A DNA stretch of 64,000 nt from DASQUK01 sp035697145. Its GTDB lineage: Bacteria > Actinomycetota > Acidimicrobiia > Acidimicrobiales > VFJN01. Shown piece after piece: positions 43,547 to 51,600 of this stretch (position 1 is the first letter of the stretch; each line of letters begins with the position of its first letter). The notes below the pieces were generated by a model. It was not told where the DNA came from. It saw only the letters and a list, made by a program, of their open reading frames with translations, and searched no databases. The stretch is taken from the NCBI GenBank assembly GCA_035697145.1, contig DASSDL010000141.1:47024-111023 (forward strand), given 5' to 3'. The position numbers and the translations under genes were made by a program.

Positions 43547-44839
43547 ACCCCACTGCTGTTCGCCCCGGCGGGGCACCTGCAGACCCCGCTCGCCCACCGC
43601 CGATGCCGGGCCGATGGCGCGGTCGCCGAAGCGGTCACGGATGGCATCGACGGCCCCGCTGGCCTCGTGCCACGAGGTCCCCTCGAAGTCCTCGAAGCTG
43701 AGCTGCTGGGCGGCGCCCGTCACCAGGCCCGAGACGCTCACGCCCAGGAGGCGGACCCCCGGCGTGGGATCGACTGCGGCCAACAGCGCCAGGGCGGCGC
43801 GGGCCACCGTCGGGCCGTCGTCGACCGTGGTCGGCAGGGTCGACGAACGGGTGATGGTCTGGAAGTCCGCAAAGCGGATCTTGAGGGTGACGGTTCGACC
43901 GGCCAGGCCGGCGCGACGCAGACGCCAGGCCACGCCGTCGGACATGCGCACGGCCTCGCGGGTCAGCGTCTCGTGCTCGTGATGATCGTGGGCGAAGGTC
44001 TCCTCGTGGCCCACGGACTTGAGCTGCTGGTCGGGCTCGACCGAGCGCGGATCGATGCCGCGCGCCAACCGCGCCAGGTGCCGGCCGTGCGCCGACCCCA
44101 GCGTCGCGACGAGGGTGTCCTCGGGCAAGTCGGCGATGTCGCCGACCGTCCGCACACCGAGCCGCTCCAGGCGGTCGAGCGTGGCCGGGCCGACCCCCCA
44201 CAGGGCACGGGCGGGCAGCGGGTGGAGGAACCCCAGCTCCTCCCCAGGCGCGATCACGTGCACGCCGTCGCCCGGCACCGGACCGTCCGTCGATGCCCGC
44301 GGCTTCGCCGCCTCCGACGCCAGCTTGGCCAGCATCTTCGAGGGCGCCACGCCGACCGAGCAGGCGAGCCCCTCGCGTGCCAGCACCTCGTCGCGGATGC
44401 GGTGCGCCACGGTGGCCCCGTCGCCCTGGGAACGGCGGGCGCCGGTGACGTCGAGGAACGCCTCGTCCAGGCTGATCGGTTCGACCAGGGGCGTGAACGA
44501 CCGGAAGATCTCCATCACCCGCTCGCTGACGGTGCCGTAGTGGGCATGGTCGCCGGGCAGGAACACCGCGTGGGGGCAGAGCCGCCGGGCCTGCCCGCTG
44601 GGCATGGCCGAGAAGACGCCGTAGGCGCGCGCCTCGTAGCTGGCGGCGGCCACCACGCCCCGGCTCCCGGTGCCGCCCACCACCACCGGCTGACCCCGCA
44701 GCTCCGGCCGGCGCAGCAGCTCGACCGACACGAAGAAGGCGTCCATGTCGACGTGGAGGATCGTCCTGCGCGTCTGCGACGCCGTCGATCCGGCGTCCGA
44801 CTGGCTGTGCCCAGAAGGATTCGGTGGACCGCCCGTCAC
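43508..44839 (-). CDS. dinB: DNA polymerase IV (Y-family)
   Basis: A 443-residue translesion polymerase. ILHVDMDAFFVSVELLRRPE holds the first catalytic Asp pair, SLDEAFLDVTGARRS the second, and SVGVAPSKMLAKLASEAAKP and GVGPATLDRLERLGVRTVGD (HhH) are present; the little-finger domain follows. The C-terminal tail RRGEQQWGPNERGATNERSE comes partly from a family 2 repeat and shows no clean beta-clamp motif in it. GTG at 44839 overlaps the NUDIX stop (GTGA). Confidence 0.94.
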   Translation of the reverse strand: MTGGPPNPSGHSQSDAGSTASQTRRTILHVDMDAFFVSVELLRRPELRGQPVVVGGTGSRGVVAAASYEARAYGVFSAMPSGQARRLCPHAVFLPGDHAHYGTVSERVMEIFRSFTPLVEPISLDEAFLDVTGARRSQGDGATVAHRIRDEVLAREGLACSVGVAPSKMLAKLASEAAKPRASTDGPVPGDGVHVIAPGEELGFLHPLPARALWGVGPATLDRLERLGVRTVGDIADLPEDTLVATLGSAHGRHLARLARGIDPRSVEPDQQLKSVGHEETFAHDHHEHETLTREAVRMSDGVAWRLRRAGLAGRTVTLKIRFADFQTITRSSTLPTTVDDGPTVARAALALLAAVDPTPGVRLLGVSVSGLVTGAAQQLSFEDFEGTSWHEASGAVDAIRDRFGDRAIGPASAVGERGLQVPRRGEQQWGPNERGATNERSE

Positions 44840-45321
44840 CTTCGGCTGACCGTGGCGGTCCGGGGATCGTCGCCTTCCACGCAATAGCGGAACCGCCGGC
44901 TGTCGACCCACCGGCTGGACAACCACTCCGCCAGTGGCTCGCTGACCCAGCGATGGCAGCCGGCCAGGTGGCCCTCGCAGGCTTCGGCGTCGACATAGGC
45001 GGCCTCGACGACGATGCCGTCGGGATCGTCGACGTGGAGGTCGCCGGCGTGCTCGAGCGCCAGATGCGCCTCGACCCGCAGCCGCCAGCCGAGACCCGGG
45101 GCCACCACATCGACCTCGTAAACGGGACCGCGCCAGCGCGAGACCGTCACGCCGGTCTCCTCGGCGACCTCGCGGGTCAGCCCATCGATGAGCGTCTCGC
45201 CGGCGTCGATCACGCCGCCCGGCGGAGTCCAGTCGTGCTCGCCGCTGCGGCGCCGGTTGCGAACCAGGAGCAAGCCGTCCCCGTCGAGGATCAGCCCGCC
45301 TCCTACCAGCCAATCCCGCAT
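44836..45321 (-). CDS. NUDIX hydrolase
   Basis: A 161-residue NUDIX protein. The Nudix box appears as GGVIDAGETLIDGLTREVAEETGV, with G, E, RE and EE at the correct spacing for Mg-pyrophosphate hydrolysis. A conserved MRDWLVGGGLILD strand starts the protein and fixes the ATG at 45321; the longer reading from 45366 passes through a family 1 repeat. Placement in one operon with dinB suggests a role in nucleotide sanitation, but the substrate is unknown. Confidence 0.92.
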   Translation of the reverse strand: MRDWLVGGGLILDGDGLLLVRNRRRSGEHDWTPPGGVIDAGETLIDGLTREVAEETGVTVSRWRGPVYEVDVVAPGLGWRLRVEAHLALEHAGDLHVDDPDGIVVEAAYVDAEACEGHLAGCHRWVSEPLAEWLSSRWVDSRRFRYCVEGDDPRTATVSRR

Positions 45322-45336
45322 CGGTCCAGTGTGGCA

Positions 45337-45379
45337 TGGGCCTCCCAGCAGCGCTGACCACCGCAAGACACGGGGACGT
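45337..45379 (+). repeat. Dispersed repeat family 1, partial copy
   Basis: 43 bases match 36422-36464 with 3 differences (TGGGCCTCCC, AGCGCTGACCACCGCAAGACACG, GGACGT). Only the 3' half of the repeat is present. It lies in the 80-bp divergent gap between the NUDIX gene and the membrane protein gene. Confidence 0.7.
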
Positions 45380-45401
45380 CGCTCATCCGCAGGTCTCTAG
45401 A

Positions 45402-45731
45402 GTGGCCCGCGTGGCCCGACCCGGTCCTCCCTCCGATGGCAGCTACGCCCCCAGCGCCCTGCCCTCCACGACGGCGCGGGTGCTGGCCTTCGTGTCGATC
45501 CTGGTGGGGGGCCTGTGCGGGGGGTTGATCGGCTGGGCATTCGTCGATCTGACGGTGACATCCGACGATTCCGGCGTCCTCGCCGGGCTCGCGGGGCTGG
45601 GCGGTGCGGTCGTGGGCGCCCTCGGTGTGGCGGTGGTCGCGACGCTGGCACTGCGGGCCATGGGCGAATGGCGCACGATCCAGCACCGCCAGGAGGGCTC
45701 ACCTGGCGGCCAAACGTCCAACCGGTCGTAG
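45402..45731 (+). CDS. Small hypothetical membrane protein
   Basis: A 109-residue protein with a short polar head (VARVARPGPPSDGSYAPSALP) and two glycine-rich membrane helices, VLAFVSILVGGLCGGLIGWAFV and AGLGGAVVGALGVAVVATLAL, followed by a basic tail. I do not recognise the family. GTG at 45402 has AGG eight bases upstream; an in-frame GTG at 45411 is an alternative. It is convergent with the PIG-L gene across a hairpin. Confidence 0.65.
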   Translation: MARVARPGPPSDGSYAPSALPSTTARVLAFVSILVGGLCGGLIGWAFVDLTVTSDDSGVLAGLAGLGGAVVGALGVAVVATLALRAMGEWRTIQHRQEGSPGGQTSNRS

Positions 45732-45762
45732 CCATGCGGAATATGACCGCACAGCTACGACC
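45724..45762. terminator. Stem-loop between convergent genes
   Basis: GGTCGTAGC (45724-45732) pairs perfectly with GCTACGACC (45754-45762), and TGCGG with CCGCA inside, with only CA/CA mismatches between. The membrane-protein stop lies within the left arm. No T tract follows, so rho-independent function is uncertain. Confidence 0.5.
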
Positions 45763-45785
45763 AGAATGATCTCGCTGGCGCAACC

Positions 45786-46496
45786 TCAGCCGAATCGCAG
45801 ACGGCGAAAAGACTCGGCATGGTCCACGCCGACCAGCGCGCCCGATTCCGCGGTGCGGGTCCGCAGCAGCTCGGCCACCAGCGCGGGATCGCCACCCACT
45901 CGGCTCTCGTGGCACTGCACGGCCGCCACCTTGAGCTCGAGCGAGTCGGAGATGTCGACCCAGACGTCGGGCTCGAAGGTGCCCGACAACAGCAGGGCGG
46001 TCACCTGGTGCGGCGGGCCGGTCTCAGGGAAGTACAGGGGGCTGCCCGCCGCCGGGGCCACGGCGTCCACAACCGCCCAACCCACCTCGCGGTGGTCACG
46101 GTGGTTGACGTAGCTGTCGCCGAAGAAGACGGCCGTGGGGTCCGGGCACACGACGATGTCGGGGCGGTGGGTGCGGATCAGCCCCACGAGCCGGGCCCGC
46201 AGGGTGAGATCGTTGGTCGCCTCGCCATCCGGCAGTCCCATCCGCTCGACCCCGGCGAGCCCGAGCACCCCGGCGGCGGCATCGACCTCGCCCGCCCGAC
46301 GTTCGGTCAGCTCAACGGGATCGGTCGCGGCATCGGGCGATCCCTTGTCGCCGGCGTTGACCACCACCAGGCGCACTTCGGCCCCCGCCTGCGCCCAGTG
46401 GGCGAGCGTTCCCCCGCACGACACCTCGGGATCGTCGGGGTGGGCGTACACCGCCAACGCCCGCGCCGGCACGTCGTCGAAGAGCATGGGGGGCAT
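45786..46496 (-). CDS. PIG-L/LmbE family deacetylase (MshB-like)
   Basis: A 236-residue zinc-dependent N-acetylglucosaminyl deacetylase-fold protein. ALAVYAHPDDPEVSCGGTLA contains the HPDD zinc/catalytic motif, VNHRDHREVGWAVVDAV holds the third zinc ligand. Relatives include MshB and Mca of mycothiol metabolism and many sugar or antibiotic deacetylases; the substrate cannot be settled here. Starts at 46496 or 46487 are both possible; neither has a good RBS. It follows the threonine aldolase gene by 2 bases. Confidence 0.88.
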   Translation of the reverse strand: MPPMLFDDVPARALAVYAHPDDPEVSCGGTLAHWAQAGAEVRLVVVNAGDKGSPDAATDPVELTERRAGEVDAAAGVLGLAGVERMGLPDGEATNDLTLRARLVGLIRTHRPDIVVCPDPTAVFFGDSYVNHRDHREVGWAVVDAVAPAAGSPLYFPETGPPHQVTALLLSGTFEPDVWVDISDSLELKVAAVQCHESRVGGDPALVAELLRTRTAESGALVGVDHAESFRRLRFG

Positions 46497-46498
46497 GG

Positions 46499-47530
46499 TT
46501 ACGGTGCTCGGCGGATGGCGGTGACCGCCCTGCCGATCGCGGCGTCGTCGACGTCGCAGTGGGTGACGAGTCGCACGATCTGCGGGCCCAGCGTCACGGC
46601 CCACACGCCGTCCACCGCCAATGCGTCCAGGAGCCCTGCCGGATCCGGATGGCGGAACAGCACGACGTTGGTCTCCACGTCCTTGGGATCGCAGCCGGCG
46701 TCGGGCCAGCGCTCGGCCACCGCCTCGGCCAGCCTCCGGGCCCGGGCGTGGTCGTCGGCCAGGCGTTCCACCATCGTGTCCAGCGCCACGATGCCGGCGG
46801 CCGCCACGATCCCCACCTGGCGCATGCCCCCGCCCAGCCGCTTGCGTTCGACACGCGCCCGGCCGATGAGGTCGGCCGGTCCCGCCAGCAGTGAGCCGAT
46901 CGGTGCACCCAGGCCCTTCGACAGGCAGGCGGTCACGAGGGTGGCCTGAGCCGCGAAGTCGGCCACGGTCGCGCCCGTGGCCACGGCGGCGTTGAACAGC
47001 CGCGCCCCGTCGAGGTGCACGGGAACACCGACGGCGGCGACGGCTTCGAGCCTCTCGAGCGGCCACGGGCGGCCACCCGAAGCCAGGTGGGTGTTCTCGA
47101 CGACGACCGTCGCCGGCGGGGGCCAGCGGTGCTCGGCGCCGGCGACCAGGTGGGCGATCTCGCCGGGGTCGAGGGTGCCGTCGTCGTCGTCCACCACGTG
47201 GAGCTGGGCGGACTGGTTCGTGCCGAACGCGCCGCCCTCGTGGGTCACGACGTGCTGCCGCCGCCCCGCCACGACCAGCGAGCCGGCGGCCGCCAGAACC
47301 CGCAGTGCGATCTGATTGGCCATCGTGCCCGAGGGGACGAAGAGGGCCTCGGGCTTGCCCACTCGATCGGCGAAAACGTCCTGCAGGCGGTTGACCGTCG
47401 GGTCGTCGCCGAAGCCGTCGTCGCCGACCTCGGCCTGCGCCATGGCCCGCCGCATGGCGGCTGTCGGGCGGGTCACCGTGTCGCTGCGCAGGTCCACCAC
47501 ACCGCGGGCGTCGGGCGCATCGGGGGCCAT
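46499..47530 (-). CDS. ltaE: Low-specificity L-threonine aldolase
   Basis: A 343-residue fold-type I PLP enzyme that cleaves threonine or allo-threonine to glycine and acetaldehyde. DLRSDTVTRPTAAMRRAMAQ and VGDDGFGDDPTVNRLQD are family N-terminal signatures, LENTHLASGG-type sequence (VVVENTHLASGGRPWPLERL) follows, and the PLP lysine lies in LVTACLSKGLGAPIGSLL. The ATG at 47530 is 8 nt after a TACCGT box shared with the divergent inositol phosphatase gene. Confidence 0.93.
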   Translation of the reverse strand: MAPDAPDARGVVDLRSDTVTRPTAAMRRAMAQAEVGDDGFGDDPTVNRLQDVFADRVGKPEALFVPSGTMANQIALRVLAAAGSLVVAGRRQHVVTHEGGAFGTNQSAQLHVVDDDDGTLDPGEIAHLVAGAEHRWPPPATVVVENTHLASGGRPWPLERLEAVAAVGVPVHLDGARLFNAAVATGATVADFAAQATLVTACLSKGLGAPIGSLLAGPADLIGRARVERKRLGGGMRQVGIVAAAGIVALDTMVERLADDHARARRLAEAVAERWPDAGCDPKDVETNVVLFRHPDPAGLLDALAVDGVWAVTLGPQIVRLVTHCDVDDAAIGRAVTAIRRAP

Positions 47531-47538
47531 CGGCGGGC

Positions 47539-47548
47539 ACGGTACCGT
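47539..47548. promoter_or_regulatory. Symmetrical divergent -10 element
   Basis: The palindrome ACGGTACCGT gives a TACCGT box on each strand (47544-47539 minus; 47543-47548 plus). Each box ends exactly 8 nt before the ATG of its gene (47530 minus and 47557 plus), and the whole intergenic gap is only 26 bp. Both mRNAs would then be leaderless or nearly so. Confidence 0.55.
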
Positions 47549-47556
47549 CGCTTGCC

Positions 47557-48369
47557 ATGGCCGTGCGTACCGGTCCGGCTGCGCTCCTGGACCTCGCCAC
47601 CGATGCCGCCCAGCGGGCAGCGGACCTGTTGCTCGACGGGATGGGGCGGGCGCGCACCACCGTCGAGACCAAGTCGACGGCCACCGACATGGTGTCGGAG
47701 ATGGACCGGGCGTCGGAGCGGCTCATCGTGTCGACGCTGCTCGCCGCCCGCCCCGACGACGGTCTGGTGGGCGAGGAGGGCAGCGACTCGCCGGGCACCA
47801 GCGGCCTGCGCTGGGTGATCGATCCGCTCGACGGCACCACGAACTACCTCTACGGCCATCCCGGTTGGGCGGTGTCGATCGCCGCCGAGGACGATGCCGG
47901 CGTCGTCGCCGGCGTGGTGATCGACCCCATGCAGCGCGACGTGTTCGGCGCCACCCGGGGGGGCGGGGCGCGGCGCAATGGCCAGGCGATCGCCTGTTCC
48001 TCCTTGGGCGACGTGAGCACCGCGCTCGTTGCCACCGGGTTCGGCTACGCCGCCGAGCGTCGGCGCGCCCAGGCGGAGGTGCTCGTCGGGCTGCTCCCCC
48101 GCATCCGCGACATCCGTCGCATGGGCGCGGCGGCGGTCGACCTGTGCTCGGTGGCGTGCGGACGCGTCGACGCCTACTTCGAACGGGGGTTGGCGTGGTG
48201 GGATCTGGCGGCCGGCGGCCTCATCGCCGCCGAGGCCGGTGCGCTCTTGTCCACCATCGACGGTGGACCCGCAGGGCCGGACGCCGGCTCGATCCTGGCG
48301 GCAGGTCCCGGGCTGTTCAATACGCTGCGTGAGTTGCTCCGCTCTCTGGGCGCCCACAATGTGTCGTGA
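47557..48369 (+). CDS. Inositol monophosphatase family protein
   Basis: A 270-residue Mg-dependent, Li-sensitive phosphatase-fold enzyme. Metal ligands appear as VGEEGSD, WVIDPLDGTTNYLYGHPG, and the C-terminal signature is FERGLAWWDLAAGGLIAAEAGA. Substrates of the family include inositol phosphate, histidinol phosphate, fructose bisphosphate and PAP; phospholipid inositol or mycothiol synthesis would fit an actinobacterium, but this is inference. The start is ATG at 47557 from a probable leaderless mRNA. Confidence 0.92.
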   Translation: MAVRTGPAALLDLATDAAQRAADLLLDGMGRARTTVETKSTATDMVSEMDRASERLIVSTLLAARPDDGLVGEEGSDSPGTSGLRWVIDPLDGTTNYLYGHPGWAVSIAAEDDAGVVAGVVIDPMQRDVFGATRGGGARRNGQAIACSSLGDVSTALVATGFGYAAERRRAQAEVLVGLLPRIRDIRRMGAAAVDLCSVACGRVDAYFERGLAWWDLAAGGLIAAEAGALLSTIDGGPAGPDAGSILAAGPGLFNTLRELLRSLGAHNVS

Positions 48370-48378
48370 GTCACCGAG

Positions 48379-48837
48379 ATGCCCAGTCGTCACCGGATCG
48401 CAATGGTCTTGCGCCCCGCGCCGTCACGATCCGTGGGCATCCTCATGGAGATGTCCGCCGCAACCGCCGGGTCGCCCGCGCGTCCCACCGCCGCCGGAAG
48501 CGACGCCCTCGCCTCCATGCCGGAACCCGCCGCCATCAACGTCACCTCCAACGGCACCGCCGTCGTGATCGCCGTCGAGGGCGGTCTCGACCAGTCGACG
48601 GGTGAGGCGTTGATCGACGCCGCCACCGCCGCCGTGGCCACCGGTCCCTCGCATCTCGACATCGACCTGCGGGGTCTCGAATCGTTCACCGACGAGGGTG
48701 CTAGGGCGTTGGTGACCTGCCGGACGCTGGGGTCCGACCTGCCCGGCGGGCTGCACTACCGCACCAGCCGGGGGCCCGGGCGCGAGGCGCTGCTCTCCGC
48801 GTATCGCGACCTCGAGACCGACGGCCTCGTCGACTGA
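48379..48837 (+). CDS. STAS-like domain protein (possible anti-sigma factor antagonist)
   Basis: Up to 152 residues. The C-terminal 95 residues, starting AINVTSNGTAVVIAVEGGLD, follow the STAS pattern: a beta strand, GGLDQSTGEALIDAATAAV, then LDIDLRGLESFTDEGARALV where a conserved Ser/Thr is expected near the start of the helix. This is a weak match to SpoIIAA-like proteins. The first 45 residues are low complexity, and starts at 48445, 48451 or 48517 would also work. It stands 55 nt before the response regulator gene and could share a transcript with it. Confidence 0.6.
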   Translation: MPSRHRIAMVLRPAPSRSVGILMEMSAATAGSPARPTAAGSDALASMPEPAAINVTSNGTAVVIAVEGGLDQSTGEALIDAATAAVATGPSHLDIDLRGLESFTDEGARALVTCRTLGSDLPGGLHYRTSRGPGREALLSAYRDLETDGLVD

Positions 48838-48892
48838 CGAAACGGCCTGGATGCCGCCCGTTCGGCGCGGGCGCGCGCGATGAGGCACCATC

Positions 48893-49579
48893 ATGGCCGT
48901 GGGGACACGGATCCTGTCGGTCGAAGACGACGAGCGCATACGAACTGCGGTCAAGCTCGCCCTCGAGGACGAGGGCTGGTCGGTCGAAGAAGCCGACACC
49001 GGCGAGGAAGCGCTGAACTCCTTCCAGCGCCAGCCCGCCGACGTGGTGCTCATCGACATCATGCTCCCGGGCATCGACGGCTTCGACGTCTGCCGGGCCA
49101 TCCGCCGCACCTCAGACGTGCCGATCGTCATGGTGACGGCGCGAGCCGACACGCATGACGTGGTGGCCGGGCTGGAGGCCGGCGCCGACGACTATCTGAC
49201 CAAGCCTTTCGCGCCCAAGGAGCTGTCGGCACGGATCCGGGCGCTGCTGCGCCGGGCCCGCGCCACCGACGCCACCGCCACCCACCTCCGCTTCGGCGAT
49301 CTCGAGATCATCCCTGACGAGGGCACGGTGCGCCGCGGCGGTGAGGAGATCCACCTGACCAAGACCGAGTTCCGCCTGCTGGTCGAGCTGGCGTCCAGCC
49401 CGGGCCGAGTGTTCAGCCGCGAGGTGCTGCTCGAGCGGGTGTGGGGCTACGGCTACTTCGGGGACGGCCGCCTGGTCGACGTGCACGTGCGCCGACTGCG
49501 CACCAAGGTCGAGGCCGACGCCGCCAACCCGCGGCACGTCGTCACCGTGCGCGGCCTGGGCTACAAGCTCCAGGCCTGA
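48893..49579 (+). CDS. mtrA: OmpR-family response regulator, MtrA-like
   Basis: A 228-residue two-domain regulator. The receiver domain has acidic residues Glu11-Asp12-Asp13, the phosphoacceptor Asp55 in LIDIMLPGIDG, and Lys104 in YLTKPFAPKE. The winged-helix domain ends LVDVHVRRLRTKVEAD and VTVRGLGYKLQA. GAGG seven bases before the ATG sets the start. Identification as MtrA rests on the following kinase and LpqB-like lipoprotein genes, the mtrA-mtrB-lpqB order of actinobacteria; in those organisms MtrA controls cell wall and division genes. Confidence 0.85.
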   Translation: MAVGTRILSVEDDERIRTAVKLALEDEGWSVEEADTGEEALNSFQRQPADVVLIDIMLPGIDGFDVCRAIRRTSDVPIVMVTARADTHDVVAGLEAGADDYLTKPFAPKELSARIRALLRRARATDATATHLRFGDLEIIPDEGTVRRGGEEIHLTKTEFRLLVELASSPGRVFSREVLLERVWGYGYFGDGRLVDVHVRRLRTKVEADAANPRHVVTVRGLGYKLQA

Positions 49580-49590
49580 TCTCGGGCCCG

Positions 49591-50976
49591 GTGAGGCGCT
49601 TCCTCCCCCGTCTGGGACTCCGAGCCCGCATCACCATCGCCTTTGCGGTCGGCGCCCTGTTCATGTCGGCGGTGCTGGCCGGCGCCACCATCGGGCTGAC
49701 CCGGCGCAACCTGCTCGACCAGCGAGAGTCGGCCGCCACCGCCCAGACCTACGCCAACGCCCAGAACGTGCAGAACCAGTTGGAGTCGGACGTGAGTGAT
49801 CCGCTGGGGGTGGTGTCGTCGCTGGTGACACCGACCGGTTCCAACCCCGTGCTGCTGCTGGAGGGCACGTGGTACCCGCTCAACGCCGAGTTCAGTGGCG
49901 ATGCCCTCCCGGCCGACCTCAGCGAGCTGGTGCGGTCGGGGCGGCCGGCGCGCATGCGCTTCCGCTACAACGATGAGACCGAGCTAGCCGTCGGGGTGCC
50001 GCTCGAATCGGTCAACGGCGCCTACTTCGAGATCGTGTCGCTGGACGAGCTGGAGGCAACGCTCGAGTCGATCAGCATCTCGTTGCTGGCGGCGGCCCTG
50101 ATCACCACCCTGGCGGGGGCGGCTCTGGGCTGGTGGGCCGCCCGGCGGGTGCTGCGGCCGCTGGTCGGGATCGGCGACGCCGCTCACGCCCTAGCCACGG
50201 GGCGGCTCGACACCCGCGTCGAGGCGAGCGCGGACGCCGACCTGGCGCCGCTGGCCGACTCGTTCAACGAGATGGCCGCCGCCCTCGAGGAACGGATCCA
50301 GCGCGACGCCCGGTTCGCGTCCAACGTGAGCCACGAGCTGCGCTCGCCGCTCATGACCCTGTCGGCGTCGATCGAGGTGCTCGAGAACCAGCGCGAGGAC
50401 ATGCCCGATCGGGCCAAGGCGGCCCTCGACCTAATGGTCGCCGACATCGATCGCTTCCGGCAGCTGGTGGAGGACCTGCTGGAGATCTCCCGCTTCGACG
50501 CCGGCGTCATGCACCTCGACCTCGAGGAGGTCCACCTGGCCGAGCTGATCATGCAGGCCGTCTCCGCCTCGACCGACGCCGACGTACCGGTCGACATCGA
50601 CTCCGACCTGGCTGGCGTGGTGGTGAAGGCCGACAAGCGGCGCCTGGTGCGGGTCATCGCCAACCTCCTCGACAACGCCGCCAAGTACGGCGACGGCGCC
50701 ACTCGGGTGCAGCTGCGCAAGGAGGACGAGAACGTGCTGATCGCCGTCGAGGACAACGGCCCGGGCGTGCCCCCCGAGGACCGGGAGTCGATCTTCTACC
50801 GGTTCAACCGTGGGTCGCGGGCTGGGCGCCGGCTCGACGTCGACGGTGTCGGCCTCGGCCTGGCGCTGGTCGCCGAGCACGTTCGCCTGCACGGCGGCTC
50901 GGTGTGGGTCGAGGACCGGTCCGACGGTGAACGGGGGTCGCGCTTCGTGATCGAGCTACCCACGGAGGCGCCATGA
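49591..50976 (+). CDS. mtrB: HAMP-domain sensor histidine kinase, MtrB-like
   Basis: A 461-residue kinase. Membrane helices at about residues 10-33 and 160-182 flank an extracytoplasmic sensor domain of some 125 residues. A HAMP domain (RRVLRPLVGIGDAAHALATG) leads to the HisKA box FASNVSHELRSPLMTLSASIEVL (His248). The catalytic domain has NLLDNAAKYGDGA, VEDNGPGVP and VDGVGLGLALV. The GTG start at 49591 lies 11 nt after the regulator. It overlaps the lipoprotein gene by 4 bases (ATGA). Confidence 0.9.
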   Translation: MRRFLPRLGLRARITIAFAVGALFMSAVLAGATIGLTRRNLLDQRESAATAQTYANAQNVQNQLESDVSDPLGVVSSLVTPTGSNPVLLLEGTWYPLNAEFSGDALPADLSELVRSGRPARMRFRYNDETELAVGVPLESVNGAYFEIVSLDELEATLESISISLLAAALITTLAGAALGWWAARRVLRPLVGIGDAAHALATGRLDTRVEASADADLAPLADSFNEMAAALEERIQRDARFASNVSHELRSPLMTLSASIEVLENQREDMPDRAKAALDLMVADIDRFRQLVEDLLEISRFDAGVMHLDLEEVHLAELIMQAVSASTDADVPVDIDSDLAGVVVKADKRRLVRVIANLLDNAAKYGDGATRVQLRKEDENVLIAVEDNGPGVPPEDRESIFYRFNRGSRAGRRLDVDGVGLGLALVAEHVRLHGGSVWVEDRSDGERGSRFVIELPTEAP

Positions 50977-51599
50977 GCCGCTACGTCCGCACGGGTCTGC
51001 GCTCGGCGGCGCTTGCTGCGGTGGTGCTGGGAGCCGTCGGCTGCGGCATACCGACCGACGACGAGCCCCGGGCCATCTCCAGCGAGAGCGTTCCCGACGA
51101 CGTCGTCGACGACACCACCGAGTCCACCGCGTCCCAGCCGGCGATCAACGTCCCGATCTACCTCGTCCGGTCACCCGAGGACCCCCGCTTGGTCGATGTC
51201 GAGCGTAGTGTGCCGGCCGGCAGCCCGGCGGCGGGCGCGGACCCTGCGGCGGTGCTGGAGGCTCTGCTGACGGCCACCCCCAACCCCCAGGAACAGGCCG
51301 ACGGCATCACCAACCTGGTCCCCCAGGACACCCGACTGGCGTCGCAACCGGAGCTGGCCCGGGGGACCCTGGTGGTCGATCTGACGAGTGAGATCTTCGA
51401 CGACGTGGAGGGAGAGAACCAGCGGGCCGCGTTCGGGCAGATCGTCTGCACGGCCAACGCGCTCGAGGGCGTCAACTTCGTGCGGTTCCTCGTGGAGGGC
51501 GAGCCCACGGGGGTGCAGGCGGATTCGGGCGCCACCGGCGGTCCGGTGACCTGCGCCGACGACTACGAGCGCCTCCTGGCCGACGGCAACGGCGGGTGA
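50973..51599 (+). CDS. Short GerMN-domain lipoprotein, LpqB N-terminal-like
   Basis: A 208-residue lipoprotein. The signal peptide (residues 1-23, ending LGAVGC) is a lipobox with the lipidated Cys24. The mature protein resembles the LpqB N-terminus and a GerMN domain: INVPIYLVRSPEDPRLVDVER, AVLEALLTATPNPQEQADGITN, LARGTLVVDLTSEIFDDVEGE. LpqB of mycobacteria is about 580 residues with a C-terminal beta-propeller; that propeller is missing here. The ATG overlaps the kinase stop, so it belongs to the two-component operon and may modulate the kinase. Confidence 0.8.
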   Translation: MSRYVRTGLRSAALAAVVLGAVGCGIPTDDEPRAISSESVPDDVVDDTTESTASQPAINVPIYLVRSPEDPRLVDVERSVPAGSPAAGADPAAVLEALLTATPNPQEQADGITNLVPQDTRLASQPELARGTLVVDLTSEIFDDVEGENQRAAFGQIVCTANALEGVNFVRFLVEGEPTGVQADSGATGGPVTCADDYERLLADGNGG

Positions 51600-51600
51600 T

